A DNA stretch of 64,000 bases from Gnetum montanum. Its lineage: Eukaryota > Streptophyta > Gnetopsida > Gnetales > Gnetaceae. How positions within the stretch are numbered: the first letter of the stretch is position 1; every line of letters begins with the position of its first letter. This document shows positions 1 through 12,272 of the stretch, piece by piece. The notes beneath the pieces were generated by a model that saw nothing but the letters and a program-made list of their open reading frames with translations, was not told the origin of the DNA and did not search any database. Location: positions 331,653 through 395,652 of the forward strand of contig MNCI01020745.1 in assembly GCA_015680685.1 (NCBI GenBank), written 5' to 3'. Both the position numbers and the translations under genes were made by a program.

Positions 1-627
1 GTACAATGTCTTATTTAAGTGGAATTATACCTAAACACATTTCATGAACAATAATAAGATTAATATTAATTCCTATTCATTGTAGCACTTTGACTTAAAA
101 TATATTTACTTTCAATGCAATTGATTTTTTATGTACTTAGTTAACATTTACATTTCCTTACATGTTAATTAATTGGTTGAATGAGTGTAGCTAGTTTCAA
201 GCGTAAACATGTATTCGCTTGGTAATTCCAATAGCATTATTGCTTGGTTCACCTAGTAGCATAACACTTGATAATCCCAACAATGGTTACGTGGGTTCAC
301 AATGTGTATGACAAGATAGAAATGGGTACTCATTGCCCTTAGGATAGTTTAGGATTTATCTTCTTGTTATTAATTAGATTAAATGATTAATTTTCATACT
401 TTTATATAACTTAGACTTAGTCACATAACATCAATAATAATATGTCTCATTTTAGACTAAACCATACGTGATAAAGCTACTACTAGTCCAAGTGGGAAGA
501 CAACGACTTGCAATCAATGCTTAACAACCTAGATACCATACTAGTGCCATCCACAAAATTCAACTAGATCACACATACATGCTTGTGATTCATATGGTTG
601 GGCATATGGGGTACCTGCTACTCATCA
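1..627 (+). repeat. Element A left LTR (3' part only)
   Basis: This is the 3' portion of a long terminal repeat cut by the window edge. It aligns without net gaps to 25247-25873: both stretches are exactly 627 bases, with scattered substitutions. It ends in CTCATCA, the terminus used by the other Athila-like LTRs here, and is followed at once by a primer-binding site. Orientation is plus because the PBS and gag lie to the right. The true LTR start lies outside the window. Confidence 0.85.
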
Positions 628-628
628 T

Positions 629-646
629 TGACATCGTTGCTGGGGT
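629..646 (+). other. Element A primer-binding site (Asp-tRNA type, decayed)
   Basis: TGACATCGTTGCTGGGGT starts one base after the LTR terminus CATCA. It matches the PBS of elements D (49417) and E (36558, minus) with several C-to-T or G-to-A changes. Athila/Tat elements are known to prime from the tRNA-Asp 3' end. The decay suggests that this copy is old. Confidence 0.7.
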
Positions 647-761
647 TGATGCTAGTAATCTAGATTAGTTATATTATAAATGATTGCTATTAAAGCATTA
701 ATAGTTTATCTTTTAGAAAAAATTAATATTTTAAGCCATATACACATTATTAATTAAAAAC

Positions 762-2760
762 ATGTCTTCTTCACATAGAGCTAAAATCCATCATATGATG
801 AGAACATTAGTAGAAAGAATGGTAGGATCTATATTAAAGAGAATTGGAGTGAATCACTAACCATAGGGGTCTCATATGCTTGTTTAGACCCTTACTACAT
901 TCAAAGATTACGTTCAACTAATGCAGATAATCCTAGAGAGGATGGAGTAAGTCCTAGAATAAGGAGGACCTCAAGGCTTATGACCTCTTCCAAGCCTCGA
1001 AGAGATAAATCAAGGGAGCATAGGGGAAGATATAGAAGCCATGATAATTCTCTCAGTTCACCATCTTCTTCTTCATCTTCAACATCTAGTTCTGATGAAG
1101 ATGAACATAGGTATGAAGATAAAGCTCCACTAGGGGATCACGATAGAGATAGAAATGGAAATCAAAGATAATATACAAGATATCAAAAGGAGCATAGATA
1201 AGATCATCACAATTAAACAAATAGAAATAGAGATTATCACCATGACATATTTGATGATGATGAACCTTTGTTGGCTACTAGAAACATGATACAAATCACA
1301 AAAGGTAGTTAGAATACCCCATAGGCATAAAAAAGAAAGCCACATCAAATGTATTGATATGAATAACATTACTAAATTTGAAGGGGGCTACAATTTTGAT
1401 CCACAACATCATTTACAAACCTTCCATGATGCCTACACCTTGCAAAATATCAAAAGTAAGTGGCAAATCCTTAAGCTCTTCCCTAGGACACTAATAGAAG
1501 AAGTAGAAATTTGGTATAGATCATTGGAACTAGATTCAATCCACCAGTGGTCCACAATGCTTGAACTCTTTAATGAAAAATACTAAACATATTCATGAGT
1601 GTCCAGTCTAAGAAAAAAAATCCAAGGGTGGAAGTAAGAAAACCATGAATCCCTAGATGTAGCCTTGGGTAGATACTATTCTCTACTACATAGATGCATG
1701 GGCCATGGATTTTCTCCCAAAGGGAAACTCTGTCACATTATAGATGGGCTTTGTAACAAAACAAGTGAGACCCTTGGAATCTATACCTAAGGAAGATTAT
1801 CAAAACTAAGAGCCCATCAGATACAAAAGCTAATTGAATATGTGACAACAAAAGAAGGAGAGCTATGCAAAAGAGAAAGTGTAGAGGAATATAATTAGCA
1901 TACAAATTTTTAAGAAAGGGATGTTCATATTTATGATTAGGAAAAAGAGGTAGCTCTTAATGAGTTGATTTCACAAAAAACCTTGCCAATATAAGAGTCT
2001 ATCATGAAGATTGAGGCAAAGGTAGATAAGGTGTGGGAATTGATGGAATAAAAAGTAATAACAAACTTGAAAATCATAGAGGATAAGATAAAGCAAGTAG
2101 GATATAGTAATCAAAACAAGAAAGGGAAAAAGAATAAGGAAACAAGTAAGCATACTTATTAGCAAAAAGGAAAAACAACCATAGTAGAAGAGGTTGCAGA
2201 CTCAGATCAAAGGAGGACGATGGATGTGACATATGTTAATATAAACATCTAAAAGGCTATTGTTATATCTATAAGAGTTTGGGACTTTTGCTTTGAATCC
2301 TAAGTTTGTAGAAAAGTAAATGCCTAGGAGATTGCCTTACCTACAAGGAAATTATAGATAGTCTTACAACCAATAATACTATCCTCGTGGAACTTTTGAT
2401 TAACCTCAAAACTACTATAAACCACAGTGGCAAAACCCATAATCGTGGGGAATTCCATCAACAAACCAACAATACCCTTATTACCAGTTGGACCCTTATG
2501 GATACTATGTTCAACAACTTGTTTCTCCAGATGGTTCTACTTCTTCTTCCTCAAGTCACTACTACTACTCTTCTCAATACCATCAACCCACAACATCTCC
2601 TGTGAGGTCACCATCCCATGTCTCTTATCATCCATCACATCCTCAATACTCTCATACTTCCCTACAACAAATGTCACCACCAACAATGTAGGAAGGATTG
2701 ATACCCCAACCTCAAAAGAAAAGTACAACTTGCGCTATGAACATACAAGTGAATAATAAT
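762..2760 (+). pseudogene. gag: Element A gag (decayed)
   Basis: Start at ATG 762 (Met followed by a Ser run), which matches the probable gag start of element E. A Ser-rich acidic segment lies at about 980-1170. The structural gag core at 1359-1586 (FEGGYNFDPQHHLQTFHDAY, WYRSLE) is also seen in D (about 49845-50035) and E (minus, about 35200-35350). A coiled-coil-like segment follows, then a CX2CX3HX4C-type knuckle at about 2226-2265 with one stop inside it, then a Pro/Gln/Tyr/Ser-rich tail to about 2690. Many in-frame TAG/TAA codons replace expected Gln. No protease, RT or integrase follows. The capsid-like product would package element RNA; this copy cannot make it. Confidence 0.8.
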
Positions 2761-2867
2761 GCTAGTAATCCCTAGAAAAAGTCTTGGAAATGTTTTTTCT
2801 TTAGGAAAGTTCCCACACATGTGAATCAAACTAGTAGGCCTACTATCTCATCAAAACTAGCACAAGG

Positions 2868-3363
2868 ATAATCTAGTGTAATGTCCTTCATTATAAAAAT
2901 AATGTCTTTTAATCCTACAAAAAAGCCAATGACCATCCCCACTCCAACACAAAACATAAAAGATGAACCTATCATTGTGGAGAGACAAAAAATTCCATGC
3001 ATTACTAATAATGATAAAGGGTGTAGTTGTGGGGCCAAAAGTCCAAAGTATTAACACAAATTCTATACCAACCTAGAATAATCTTGAGAAATAAGTGTAT
3101 GTGCAAAACTATGTCTACACAATAGCCATGAAACTAAAAGACACCCATTGGCTAGAAAATGAGAAAACTCAACCCTTCAAAAGATGCATGGAAACATCCA
3201 TCCCACTTATTAGTTTTAATACTAAGAAAATGAACCAAATAGAGAACTTAAAAATGAACATCTTACACTCTAACTATATACTAGAAGAAATTATTAAACA
3301 TGGAGATCCAAGAACCAAAATTAAAAATAAAAAGGAAACATATCTAGACCATCTAAAAAGATA
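2868..3363 (+). pseudogene. Element A remnant of the PR-RT linker
   Basis: After gag the reading frame keeps a short patch (about 2985-3035, PCITNNDKGCSCG) that aligns with ACIAYSDTGCNC of element E, just downstream of its protease. A second patch at 3095-3364 aligns with the E segment between PR and RT. The protease core before it and all of RT, RNase H and INT after it are missing. This marks where pol was lost, and shows that A descends from a pol-bearing element. The alignment was made by eye and is weak outside the two patches. Confidence 0.5.
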
Positions 3364-4140
3364 ACACCTTCTAGTCTAGTTGAATATATGTCTCAAAATG
3401 ATTGAAACCTAATTATCATTAATGTTAAATATGCTAATAAGAGAGAACTTAAATCATTAAAGATGATAAATGAAACACTTATGGAGTATAACTAAAGGAA
3501 CGTGCAGTCCATTTTTTGAATGCTCATCCATGAGTTTAGTCATGGGGGAGATGCCCCATCTTGAATCAAGAACTAATAAGTGTATTTTCACTTTTTGTAT
3601 TACATTTTTTTTATCATTTTTTCATTTCTTCAAAATTTTTTAATTCTTAATATGTTTTCCATTTCTTGTTATTTTTCTTTTCTTTCCTTTATAATTTTCT
3701 CTTTTCTTAAGACATTTCATTTATAATTTATGGATGTATATTATGTTTTTGTTATTAATGATATTACCAATCATGGTACAAAAGTCGATGTCATGTGTTG
3801 GGTCTTTATTCTATGCTAACAACATGATTGGGTAAATAATTGTGTAATGCAGTGAAACGACATCATCCATCCTTTTAGTTCTCTAAATAAGAGGTCATTA
3901 CCATGAAAACAATATGGTTCTTCTTACATAAAACTAAAATTTTCTACTAATCATCATGCCTTGAAGAAAGAGAAAAAAACCAAGTGGGAATGGAAAAGGG
4001 TGTGACATCTCAAGGGGATTTGTAGGTTCTCTTCTTATGGTCCATGACTCCTCATGGAACATATCATCACTCTTATCGTCAACTTATAAATAGAAAGCAT
4101 GTCTTTGCATGGTATGGTTCCCATGAAAAGAAAAACAACA
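3364..4140 (+). other. Element A post-coding region, left part
   Basis: Non-coding. It holds a purine block with the palindrome-like ATGGGGGAGATGCCCC near 3543-3558, then a T-rich tract (3580-3720). The same succession follows the coding part of D (51515-51670), A' (42745-42910) and, on the minus strand, E (about 30235 down to 30010) and B (about 10025 down to 9890). It is cut at 4140 by insertion of element B and resumes at 23294. Confidence 0.65.
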
Positions 4141-5008
4141 TTTATAAGTAGTGAGTAGACCCTATGTCCAACGATATGAATCACAAGTGTTTATGCACAA
4201 TGTGGTTGAATACTAAGGACTTCTAGGTTTCTACATACATTGGTCTAGGAGATGAATCAATTGTTGCAATCATTGTCTTCCCACTTATACTTGTGAGTAT
4301 AAGGGTATGGTTAAGTATAATTGAGGCATATGATTTTTATCATTTTTATCTTTTTATGTTCTAAGTTGCCTAAGAATGAAGAATAAAGAATAAGGTAATT
4401 AATTGCTAGATTAATCTAACTAGCTTATACTTAACTACTCCTAACATAAGCATATGTTCCCACTTGCCATACACATCGTGAACACCTATAATGCTGCTAG
4501 GTTACCAAATGTTAAGTGTTACTGGGATTACCAAGCATTACATGTATGCTTGAAGTGATCATACTTATATTTACTATTTAATTTATCTTAATAAATTACT
4601 TAATTACTTAAAAAAATAAAGGAAATTTCTTAAAATACCAAATGCTTAGAGACATAATTAATCTAGTCTAAGTGCTACAAAGTTTGATTAAAAAGCTTGT
4701 CTTTATTGTTGCACACATTGAAGTGCTCAGGCACAACAGTACTCAAATAAAGATATGTACACCCTTTGACTCCTTAGAAAATATTCTAAATTTCAAATGA
4801 GAGAACTACAAGAGTTTTACTACAACTATGAAATATAATGTCATAAATGTAGTAGAAGGTGCACATTTATAGGTGAAAACACGGTGGCCCATCGACGAGT
4901 ACATCAATAGGTCAAACCCTACATCAATGGGATCACATTGATGAGATCCCATCGATAGGAACATGTCAATGACATCATGTCAACATGGCCAAACCATGCG
5001 ACTCATCA
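4141..5008 (-). repeat. Element B 3' LTR (minus orientation)
   Basis: About 868 bases that align along their length with 22430-23293. On the minus strand it starts TGATGAGTCGCATGG (5008 downwards), next to a polypurine tract. The lower-coordinate end is worn, so 4141 is uncertain by a few bases. U3 (about 4880-4990) holds imperfect palindromic ATCGAT/CATTGATG motifs. The flank to the left ends in AACAACA, and the same AACAACA follows the other LTR at 23294, a likely target duplication made ambiguous by its simple sequence. Confidence 0.85.
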
Positions 5009-5030
5009 TACCCCCACAACTGAATGAAAA
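5009..5030 (-). other. Element B polypurine tract
   Basis: Read on the minus strand it is CATTCAGTTGTGGGGGTA, directly before the LTR start TGATGAG. The same string, with one or two changes, precedes the 3' LTRs of D (54340-54357), E (28270-28290 minus) and F (62192-62212 minus). It would prime plus-strand DNA synthesis. Confidence 0.8.
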
Positions 5031-5049
5031 CTTATCCTTGAGTTCTTTA

Positions 5050-8000
5050 CAAAATTTGGAAAAGTATGGGATTATTGACTAACAAAACAAACACACAAAG
5101 AACACAACAAAAACTAAGTGCATGAGTGTATGGTTTTACAATGATTACAAAATTTTGGTATTCAGAACAAAAACTGACAAACATAATTCCTTTGATGGCG
5201 TAAAGACAATGAAGAAGATCAAACAATCCTAGGTGATGGAGGCTCCTAGGGCTTTGAAGGACCTTCTCTTACTTCAAATGCACATGGTGGTTGAGGCATT
5301 TGTGCTTGTCCTTTAGTAGCTGCAACATCTAGTGGAAGACAAAAGACATCCAATAGTGGCTTCATCTTCTCCTCCTTATTATGGGGATCATTCACAATCC
5401 ATGCTACATCTCCAATGTGGGCTAGAATGAGAATATCCCACAGACAAGGCATTGTTGGAAATAGCTCCTTAACATTCATGAACTAGGAAAAAAATTATTT
5501 ACGTTTGATATTAAATGCTTTGAGTACATTGCATAGCTTTTGATTATCATTCATTTGCTTGGCTAGGTTCTTAGTAGTTGATCATTGATTAGTGAACTTC
5601 ACTCTGAGAACCTTGAGTTTAGCATTGGCAATCTCAAGCTTCTACTTGGTGTCTTTGTGATGCTTAAACTCTACCTTGTATAGTAAGTATGAACTAGTCA
5701 CTTTTTTTTCCAATTCTAACCACTACCTACTAGTAGTCAGCATTGCTAGATTTGCATAACAGAGATTGGAAAGCTCCATGTATTCCATCTCCTCAATCTA
5801 TAGCTCTTTCATGTGGATCTCTGCTTTATTATAGTCATTGAGCCCATCAAAGGTAGGTTTTCAAACATCACCTTCTTTCTTGAGCTGTTGGAGGGCCTCA
5901 TTGATTTTTGCCTTCACCATTTGAATGCTTTTTTTTAAATTTCTTTCTATAGACTAACTTAATCTTTATAATGGTTTTTGACTCTCTCTAATTTGAGAGC
6001 CTCATTTTTCTAGGTAGCTATCTTTATTGTAGATTTTTGGTGAAGGGCTCAAACTTCCTTCATGGAGAGATTTCTATTTTCTATTGCAAATCCTCTCAAT
6101 TTATTATTTACTCTAGCTAGCTGCTCCTACTATTGATGGAAAAAATCTTACATCTATTGCTTCTACACATCAACATTCCATAGGTAATGATTTTCTATGA
6201 TTAGAATTGCATTCTCATGATGTGTCTAGACCAAGTCCTTTTGAATAATGTATGTTTTACCATTGGCCATGAATTGGTCAAAGACAGTCATCTCCTTTAT
6301 GTTCTCAACCCTTTCAAGCTTGTCTTCAAGCTATTTAAAGGCTTCATCATGTGTTAGTGTAGGATTGAGAAATGCTAGATCAGTGAGGTAGGCTCTTAAT
6401 TCAACAGCCTTTGTAGCTAAGCATTGGTTTTCAACTTGGGTTGTTTCAAGTTGCCTCTCTAATATGATGCATTTGCCCCTTGCTTCAAGTAGCTTCGATT
6501 AGGCTGCAGTTCTTGTATTTGGAAGGTCAAAGACATCCAAAATCAATTGCCCAGTTCCCACCACTAAATCCAACAACTCCTCATGCTAGGCTACACTTAA
6601 TCTACTGCTAAGGATTCCTATAGATGTCTGCACATCTTTGAGTGTAGAAATGTCTAGTATAGATGTTGTAGGTGCATTCAATGCTTTGGTAATTCTATTA
6701 GCAACTATCTTTGCCATTGTCTCCTACCCATGGTGCTACATCACCAAGATAGTTACCCCTTCATCCTCCTCCAGGTGTACCAAAAAAGTAGTGGTGTTCC
6801 CAAAGATTTTTAGGAATTGCTATTTTTGAAAGAGAGATACCATTACCTCTCAAGTGCTAGGATTTAATCTCATGGGCATCTATGTTCTTTCGCCTAAGAA
6901 AATTAGCCCACATCCTTCCATTTGGCTTATGGTTCAAGCAACTTCATTGAGGTGGCTCATTGTTGGATGATACACAAATGGATCACCATCACTCATTCCT
7001 ACTTGCTACTCCTGCTCATTCAAGAGTTCTCTCAGATCTCATGGATGTGCTCAAGAACAATGTGGGACTCTAGTGTTGTTTTGTGAGTAGGTGGTGGTTG
7101 TTGCTCCTCTTCTTAGATGACTTTGGTAGGCACTTTGTCCTTCATCATCTCCATCTAGGAAGTGGATGGAGCACGTCAGATGGCATTGTTTGTGTAGCAT
7201 GTTATTCCTCCCCTCTTGCATAATTTTCAAATGAGACATGGAAAGTGGGGTACATCCCTTCCATGTTTATTTTCTTTAAACCACTTCTCTATTTCAAGAT
7301 AGATCAGCTATGAAATGTTGACTTGGAGTCTACTGCTTAAAGTGGCATACACATGGGCGATGAAGGCTATGATCTTGTGTGGCCTCATCGTTCGATTGAG
7401 GTGGAAGGCCATAATCTTGAAATATGCATGTTCCATCGTGGTTAGTACACCAAACTTCTTGTGGTTGACTCCATAATATTGTTGCATCCATTATTTCTTG
7501 ATGCCAAGATTTTCTTGCATTGGGATCTCTACAAGGTTTGTCGTAATTTTTGGTAACCCAAGGGCCTTTGCAATGGTTTTCATTAAGTAGAATATTGAAA
7601 TGTATTTGATCTTGACCATTCAATTGGCCTACCAATTGTTCTAGAATAAGTATGTCTCTTCCATGTACCACCCCATACTAGAAGTGATTATGGACCACAT
7701 GGGAGAGTTTTGCAATTAAGTGTTGAATTGTGGTGGTGTGAACTCCAAGAAAGGTCCAAAGTTTAATTGTTGGAGCACTAATTTCTAGACCTTCTTATTT
7801 ATGATTTGCTTGAGGCAAGCCTCTATTAAGGCAACCTCAAGGTTTCGTTTGGGTTCAAGTGCCTCACCTTGGTGAGACTATTCTGTTGTGGCCACTTCCT
7901 TGGGAATCTATTAGAAAAATTCTACTTCAGGCTCCTTCCAAAGAGATCTCATTGCATGGATCTATACTTGTTCATGGGGCTATTCTTGGCCCCTTCTTGT

Positions 8001-8160
8001 TTATGGCCATTTGTCCCTTGGTTGGGATGGTCCTTCTTTCTGTGCATGCTTTCCTTTAGGTGCAATCTGTGGTCATAACATAACCAAGGATTAGCATTCA
8101 ATGTGTAACTTATAACGTTTAAGCACCTTTCTCATTGGGTAGTTACACTTAAGCTAAGTT
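5050..8160 (-). pseudogene. Element B extra ORF in env position (plant transposon-protein domain plus coiled coil)
   Basis: This lies between integrase plus post-pol sequence and the 3' LTR, where Athila elements carry an extra, so-called env-like ORF. On the minus strand, about 7600-7210 translates (with stops) to a stretch ending in IAHVYATLSSRLQVNIS and, further on, VPHFPCLI. This recalls the putative plant transposon protein domain found in Athila-like elements. About 6600-5500 reads as a Leu/Lys/Glu-rich coiled coil, and 5479-5246 is the longest open tail. Many stops and frame changes are present. E and F lack this ORF; D carries a shortened relative at 53440-54114. The domain name rests on recall of the family and is moderate. 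Confidence 0.5.
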
Positions 8161-8169
8161 TTTACCATG

Positions 8170-10060
8170 GAAGATTAGTTATTTTATTATTATTTTAATG
8201 ATTTTTAACTTAGAATGTTACTGGAGCTTGTTGGAAGGGTTTAACTTTTATAATTTAATGTTTTCATGTTAGTTTCTTAATTAAACCTTTGTGGGAGCTA
8301 GAAAAATTTCAAAATTTTTTTTATAAAAAACTTAAGGTTTATGGCCCCCATGATAAAGAGCTTACCTCTGGTAGCCATAAGATCAAAGAATGGAGTGAAT
8401 CAGACAAACGGTTAGGAAGTTATCGCTCTTGGAAGGTTTTGGGCTCTAAAAACTTCAAAAACTCCACATTTATGAGAAAATGTAAAACATTCTTAAGTGT
8501 TTGCACATATATATAAACTTTTTACCTTACGTTGATAAAATATCATCAATGGGATGTGTATATAGGGTCTCGTTGATGGAGCTATTCCATAAAATTTTTT
8601 CACTTAAAATATTTTGAAAAATACAAGGAATTTTGACATGTAATTGGGGTCTACAAAGAGCTAGAAAAGTTGTAAGCATGATGAAATTTTAGAAGAGGGA
8701 TTCAAAATTCACAAAATTGGAGAATTTATTGGGAGAATGAAATTTCATTGGAGAAAATACCTTATGGAGCACATAGTTGGATGTAATTGATGGGGCGCAT
8801 GAAATATTTAATTGTGAAAATGCCTAAAGATAAGAAACTTAACTAACCCAACCAAGAGATATGTAAGTGGGTCCTCCCCATAGCAGGCTCATGTCCTTTT
8901 TAGCCTTGCATATCCTTAAAACAAGGAGTCTATAGGTCCCACATTTGATTAATGATTATGAAAATTTAAGGACTGAATATAGAAAAATCTCTACGAATTT
9001 TAACATGTCAAACTAAGACATTAAACAAGACATGGAAACTGGTAGTGAGGTGAGTTATGGAAAACATTGATGGATGAGAGAGAATATGGAATGGAGTTCC
9101 AAATTGTGAACACATGAAGTCCCTTGTGGATCTTATCATTAAATGACTTAACAAAGTCCATCCTTAGTCTAGATTAACACCAACCACTTTCAGTGACTTT
9201 GAATTGCCACTCTAAGACCAAACCACCTCCTTAAGATACAAGAATCCTCCCATAGATCAATCACCATTTCTTATTGAGAAGAAAAGAGAAGTAGAAATTA
9301 AGAAAGGACCTTAGAGATGAACTTCAGACATGGGTAACATGTCCTTCTAGATCCATAACCAGTGCTTGTAGCCCATTATTTTGTCTAAGGGGTTTGCTTT
9401 GAATTCCCACTATGTTGCTTTTTTTTGAATTTTATATTTTTATGAATTTTTGGATGGGAATCACACCATGCAATGAATTATTAACCTCCTATTATTGGTC
9501 AACATGAAATGGTAAGAAATCCATGAAAACATTCATGCACTCAAGTAACTAGAAAGGTATAGAGACCATTGAATCTCCTTGAAGTAATACCCTTTTCAAA
9601 CCTTTGAATATTTTTCAAGTTTGGAAACTACAGAGGTCATAGGTTTGTTAAAGTTTCATTAATGAAAAGGGACCTCATACTTCCAAAACCAAGAAGACCA
9701 TAGATTTTGTGGATGGGTGGATGACGTGGACTTACTGCCTATTCCATGAAAAATAAACCATGTCTTAGTCATTAGTTATTAACTATCAAAAATGGAAACT
9801 AGACATTTAATAATCAAAAATATTAAGTACAAACCACCATTAGCAAATAGCTATAGCATCATTATGTCTTGGTTGCAACAAAGCACTTTATTAGAAACTA
9901 AGAAGAAAAATTCACACCAAAATAAAGTAAAAAAGTATAAAACAAAGAAATTGTAAAACAAAAAAGTGGAAAAATTGAGAAGCCACGTATATGATTAGCA
10001 TGGATGGCCATCTCCCCTATGACTTAGTTGAAAGGAGGAGATATGAAAAATTGAGTGAGG
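8170..10060 (-). other. Element B post-pol non-coding block
   Basis: Aligns with E (28700-30240) and F (62640-64000). The clearest shared string on the minus strand is the GGGGAGGACCC core at about 8868-8890. An A/C-rich stretch at 9890-9975 on the plus strand is a T-rich tract in element orientation. No coding potential is convincing. Confidence 0.6.
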
Positions 10061-11370
10061 TTGTCCATCTAAGGAGGCATTGTTTGCATTGGCTTGCTTT
10101 GGCGCATGGAAAGGTTTTACTTGTTGCATGTTAACCTATTGCTTTTTGTTTGGGCTCTCAAGTTTGTAGATTAACATGGCCCCAAAAGGAAAGATTTCAT
10201 AAATGATGTCAGGCCCTTTCCACAATGTTTGAAACTTAGTTCATTGTGGCACATGTGTGGGGTTCTAGTAGAGGACCTTGTCTCTAGGTTGACATTTTAC
10301 TTTCATTATTCTAAGGTCATGGCATTTTTATTTGCTTTCTACACTTCATTCAAAGATAAGATCACTAATCTATTCTCATCTAGCACATTAAGGTTGATTA
10401 ATCTTTCTTTTTGTGCTAGGCTAAGATCAAGGTCAAGGTCATAGGCTATTGAAAGTGTATGAAGATTGGATTGAATAGGAAGAGTTGGCAGTTTCCTGTA
10501 CACTAGCTCATAGGGAGAGTAGCCTATAGGGAGTTTCCATGTTAAGTAATAGGCCCAAAGGGTATTGTTGAGTTTTGTACTCCATCTCCTATAGTTGCTG
10601 ATTATTCTTGTTAGGATTTTTGAGATCTTCCTATTGGTAACCTCAGCTTGACTATTGGCTTAGGGGTGGTAAGATGTTAATTTATGTTCAACCCCTAAGT
10701 GTTGCATGAGCTTTTGAAAAGTAGTACTTGTAAAATGAGTTCCATTATTAGAAATTAGTGCACGTGGTACTCCAAACCTATTTACAACATTTTTTTGTAC
10801 AAACTATGTAGTAATAGAAGATATATAGTCAGTGATGGTTGCTACTTCTACCCATTTTGCACAATAGTCAATAACAACTATTATGTACACCTTTTCATTT
10901 GACATGGGTGTGATGGGACCCATGAAGTCTATGACACAAATGTTGAAGGGTTCCAATGGTTGGCTTCATTGCTAAGGCCCCTCCATTTGAGTGGTCATCC
11001 CACTATCTCATTGATAGTATTCACAAGAGTGGACGAAGTGGTGGGCATCCTTGAAGAGTGTTAGCCAATAATACCCTACCATCAGGATCTTAATTGTCAT
11101 ATTTCTTCCTACATAGTGGCCCCCATAAGGACCCTCATGAGCATCTTAGAGAACATGTAGTTGATCAGCATTAGGAACACACTAATGAACTAGGCCATTA
11201 GCACATACCTTGTTAAGGTGTCTAGTGATCTCTATGAAGTGTTTGGCCTGATAAAGATACTATTATTTCTTCTTGTGGTCTAACTCTTATTGCATCTTCT
11301 AAGTGAAAAGATAAGTGAGGATGCCATGATACCATGTAGGTTTAGTGGGCACTTTTATCGCATTGGCAAA
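10060..11370 (-). pseudogene. int: Element B integrase (decayed)
   Basis: On the minus strand: an HHCC zinc-binding region at about 11140-11010 with both His visible and the second Cys of the CX2C pair changed. The catalytic core follows, with VIDFMGP near 10915 (first Asp present), then ISNNGTHF near 10740, where the second Asp has become Asn, then QAEVTNR near 10640 (Glu present). A long C-terminal region runs to about 10230 and beyond. Athila/Tat integrases have this layout. Stops are mostly TAG/TAA at Gln positions. The enzyme would insert cDNA into the genome; this copy is dead. Confidence 0.75.
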
Positions 11371-11399
11371 GAGGATTTCATCAAGAAATCGATAAGAGA

Positions 11400-11990
11400 A
11401 TGAGCTCTCATCCTCTTTGTCATCCCATCATAACCAAGACAAGTGATTAGCGACCACAATCTTAGTTCCCTTTTGATCTACCATTGTGAGATCAAACTCC
11501 TATAAGATCACAAGCCACCATATGACATGGGGACTCATTATTAGCTTGTTCATGAGGAAGCGAATGGCACTGTGGGCTATGTGCATAAACACATTATATT
11601 CAAGCACATAGTGCTTGAACTTCTCTAAGGCATACACCACTATCATTAGCTCTTTTTCTATTGTGCTGTAGTTAAGTTGTGCACCCAAAATGCTTTGCCT
11701 TGTGCAGCGGATGTGATAAGGATGTTTCTGATCATCCATTTGGGTAAGCACTACTCCTAAAGCATAGTTTGATCCATCCATCATGAGGTGTAATGGATAG
11801 GACCAATTAGGTGCTCATAGAATTAGAGTATCTACAAGCTTTTCTTTGAGATACTAGAATGTCTTTTCTCATTCCTTGGTTCATATGAATGAAGCAAAAT
11901 TCTTTGTAAGCTCAACCAATAGTTTAGTGATCTTAGTGAAATTCTCTATGAATCACCGATAGTAGCCAGTGTGTCCAAGGAATGACTAGA
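11400..11990 (-). pseudogene. rnh: Element B RNase H (decayed)
   Basis: The open stretch 11784-11500 contains NYALGVVLTQ, EKELMIVVYALEKFKHY and a decayed AHSAIRFLMNK. These are the typical motifs of Ty3/gypsy RNase H, which removes RNA from the RNA/DNA hybrid. The first catalytic Asp region reads MMDGSNYA, and the later Asp in the TDHSA-type motif is lost (IAHSA). Confidence 0.75.
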
Positions 11991-12272
11991 CATTTTTAAC
12001 AATTTTTGGTTAGTAGATTATTACTTAGATGATCCTAATATTTTTAGGGTCCATCTCAATCCTTTCTTGAGAAATTATTTACCCCAACACAATGCCCTCT
12101 TGGACCATTAGATGGTTCTTTTGCTAATTGAGCCAAAGGTTAGTCTCCATGAACCTTTTCAGTACTTATTCAAGGTGGTCAAGGGCTTGCTCAAATGTAG
12201 CACCATAAGTGGAGAAGTCATCCATGAAGACTTCCACCCTACTACCAATCTACTACTTAAAAATGCTAAGGA
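11990..12272 (-). pseudogene. rt: Element B reverse transcriptase, C-terminal half
   Basis: The minus strand near 12240-12170 reads VEVFMDDFSTYGATFEQALD, so the two catalytic Asp of the RT active site are kept. The frame stops abruptly at 12272, where element C is inserted. The N-terminal half resumes at 18415 beyond C. Compare E, where the same motif reads FMDN. Confidence 0.8.

Noticed and set aside
7859-8078. Plus-strand hydrophobic open frames that could look like a small membrane protein
   Set aside because: Opposite strand of the B extra ORF; no promoter or homolog pattern, and the two frames overlap each other.
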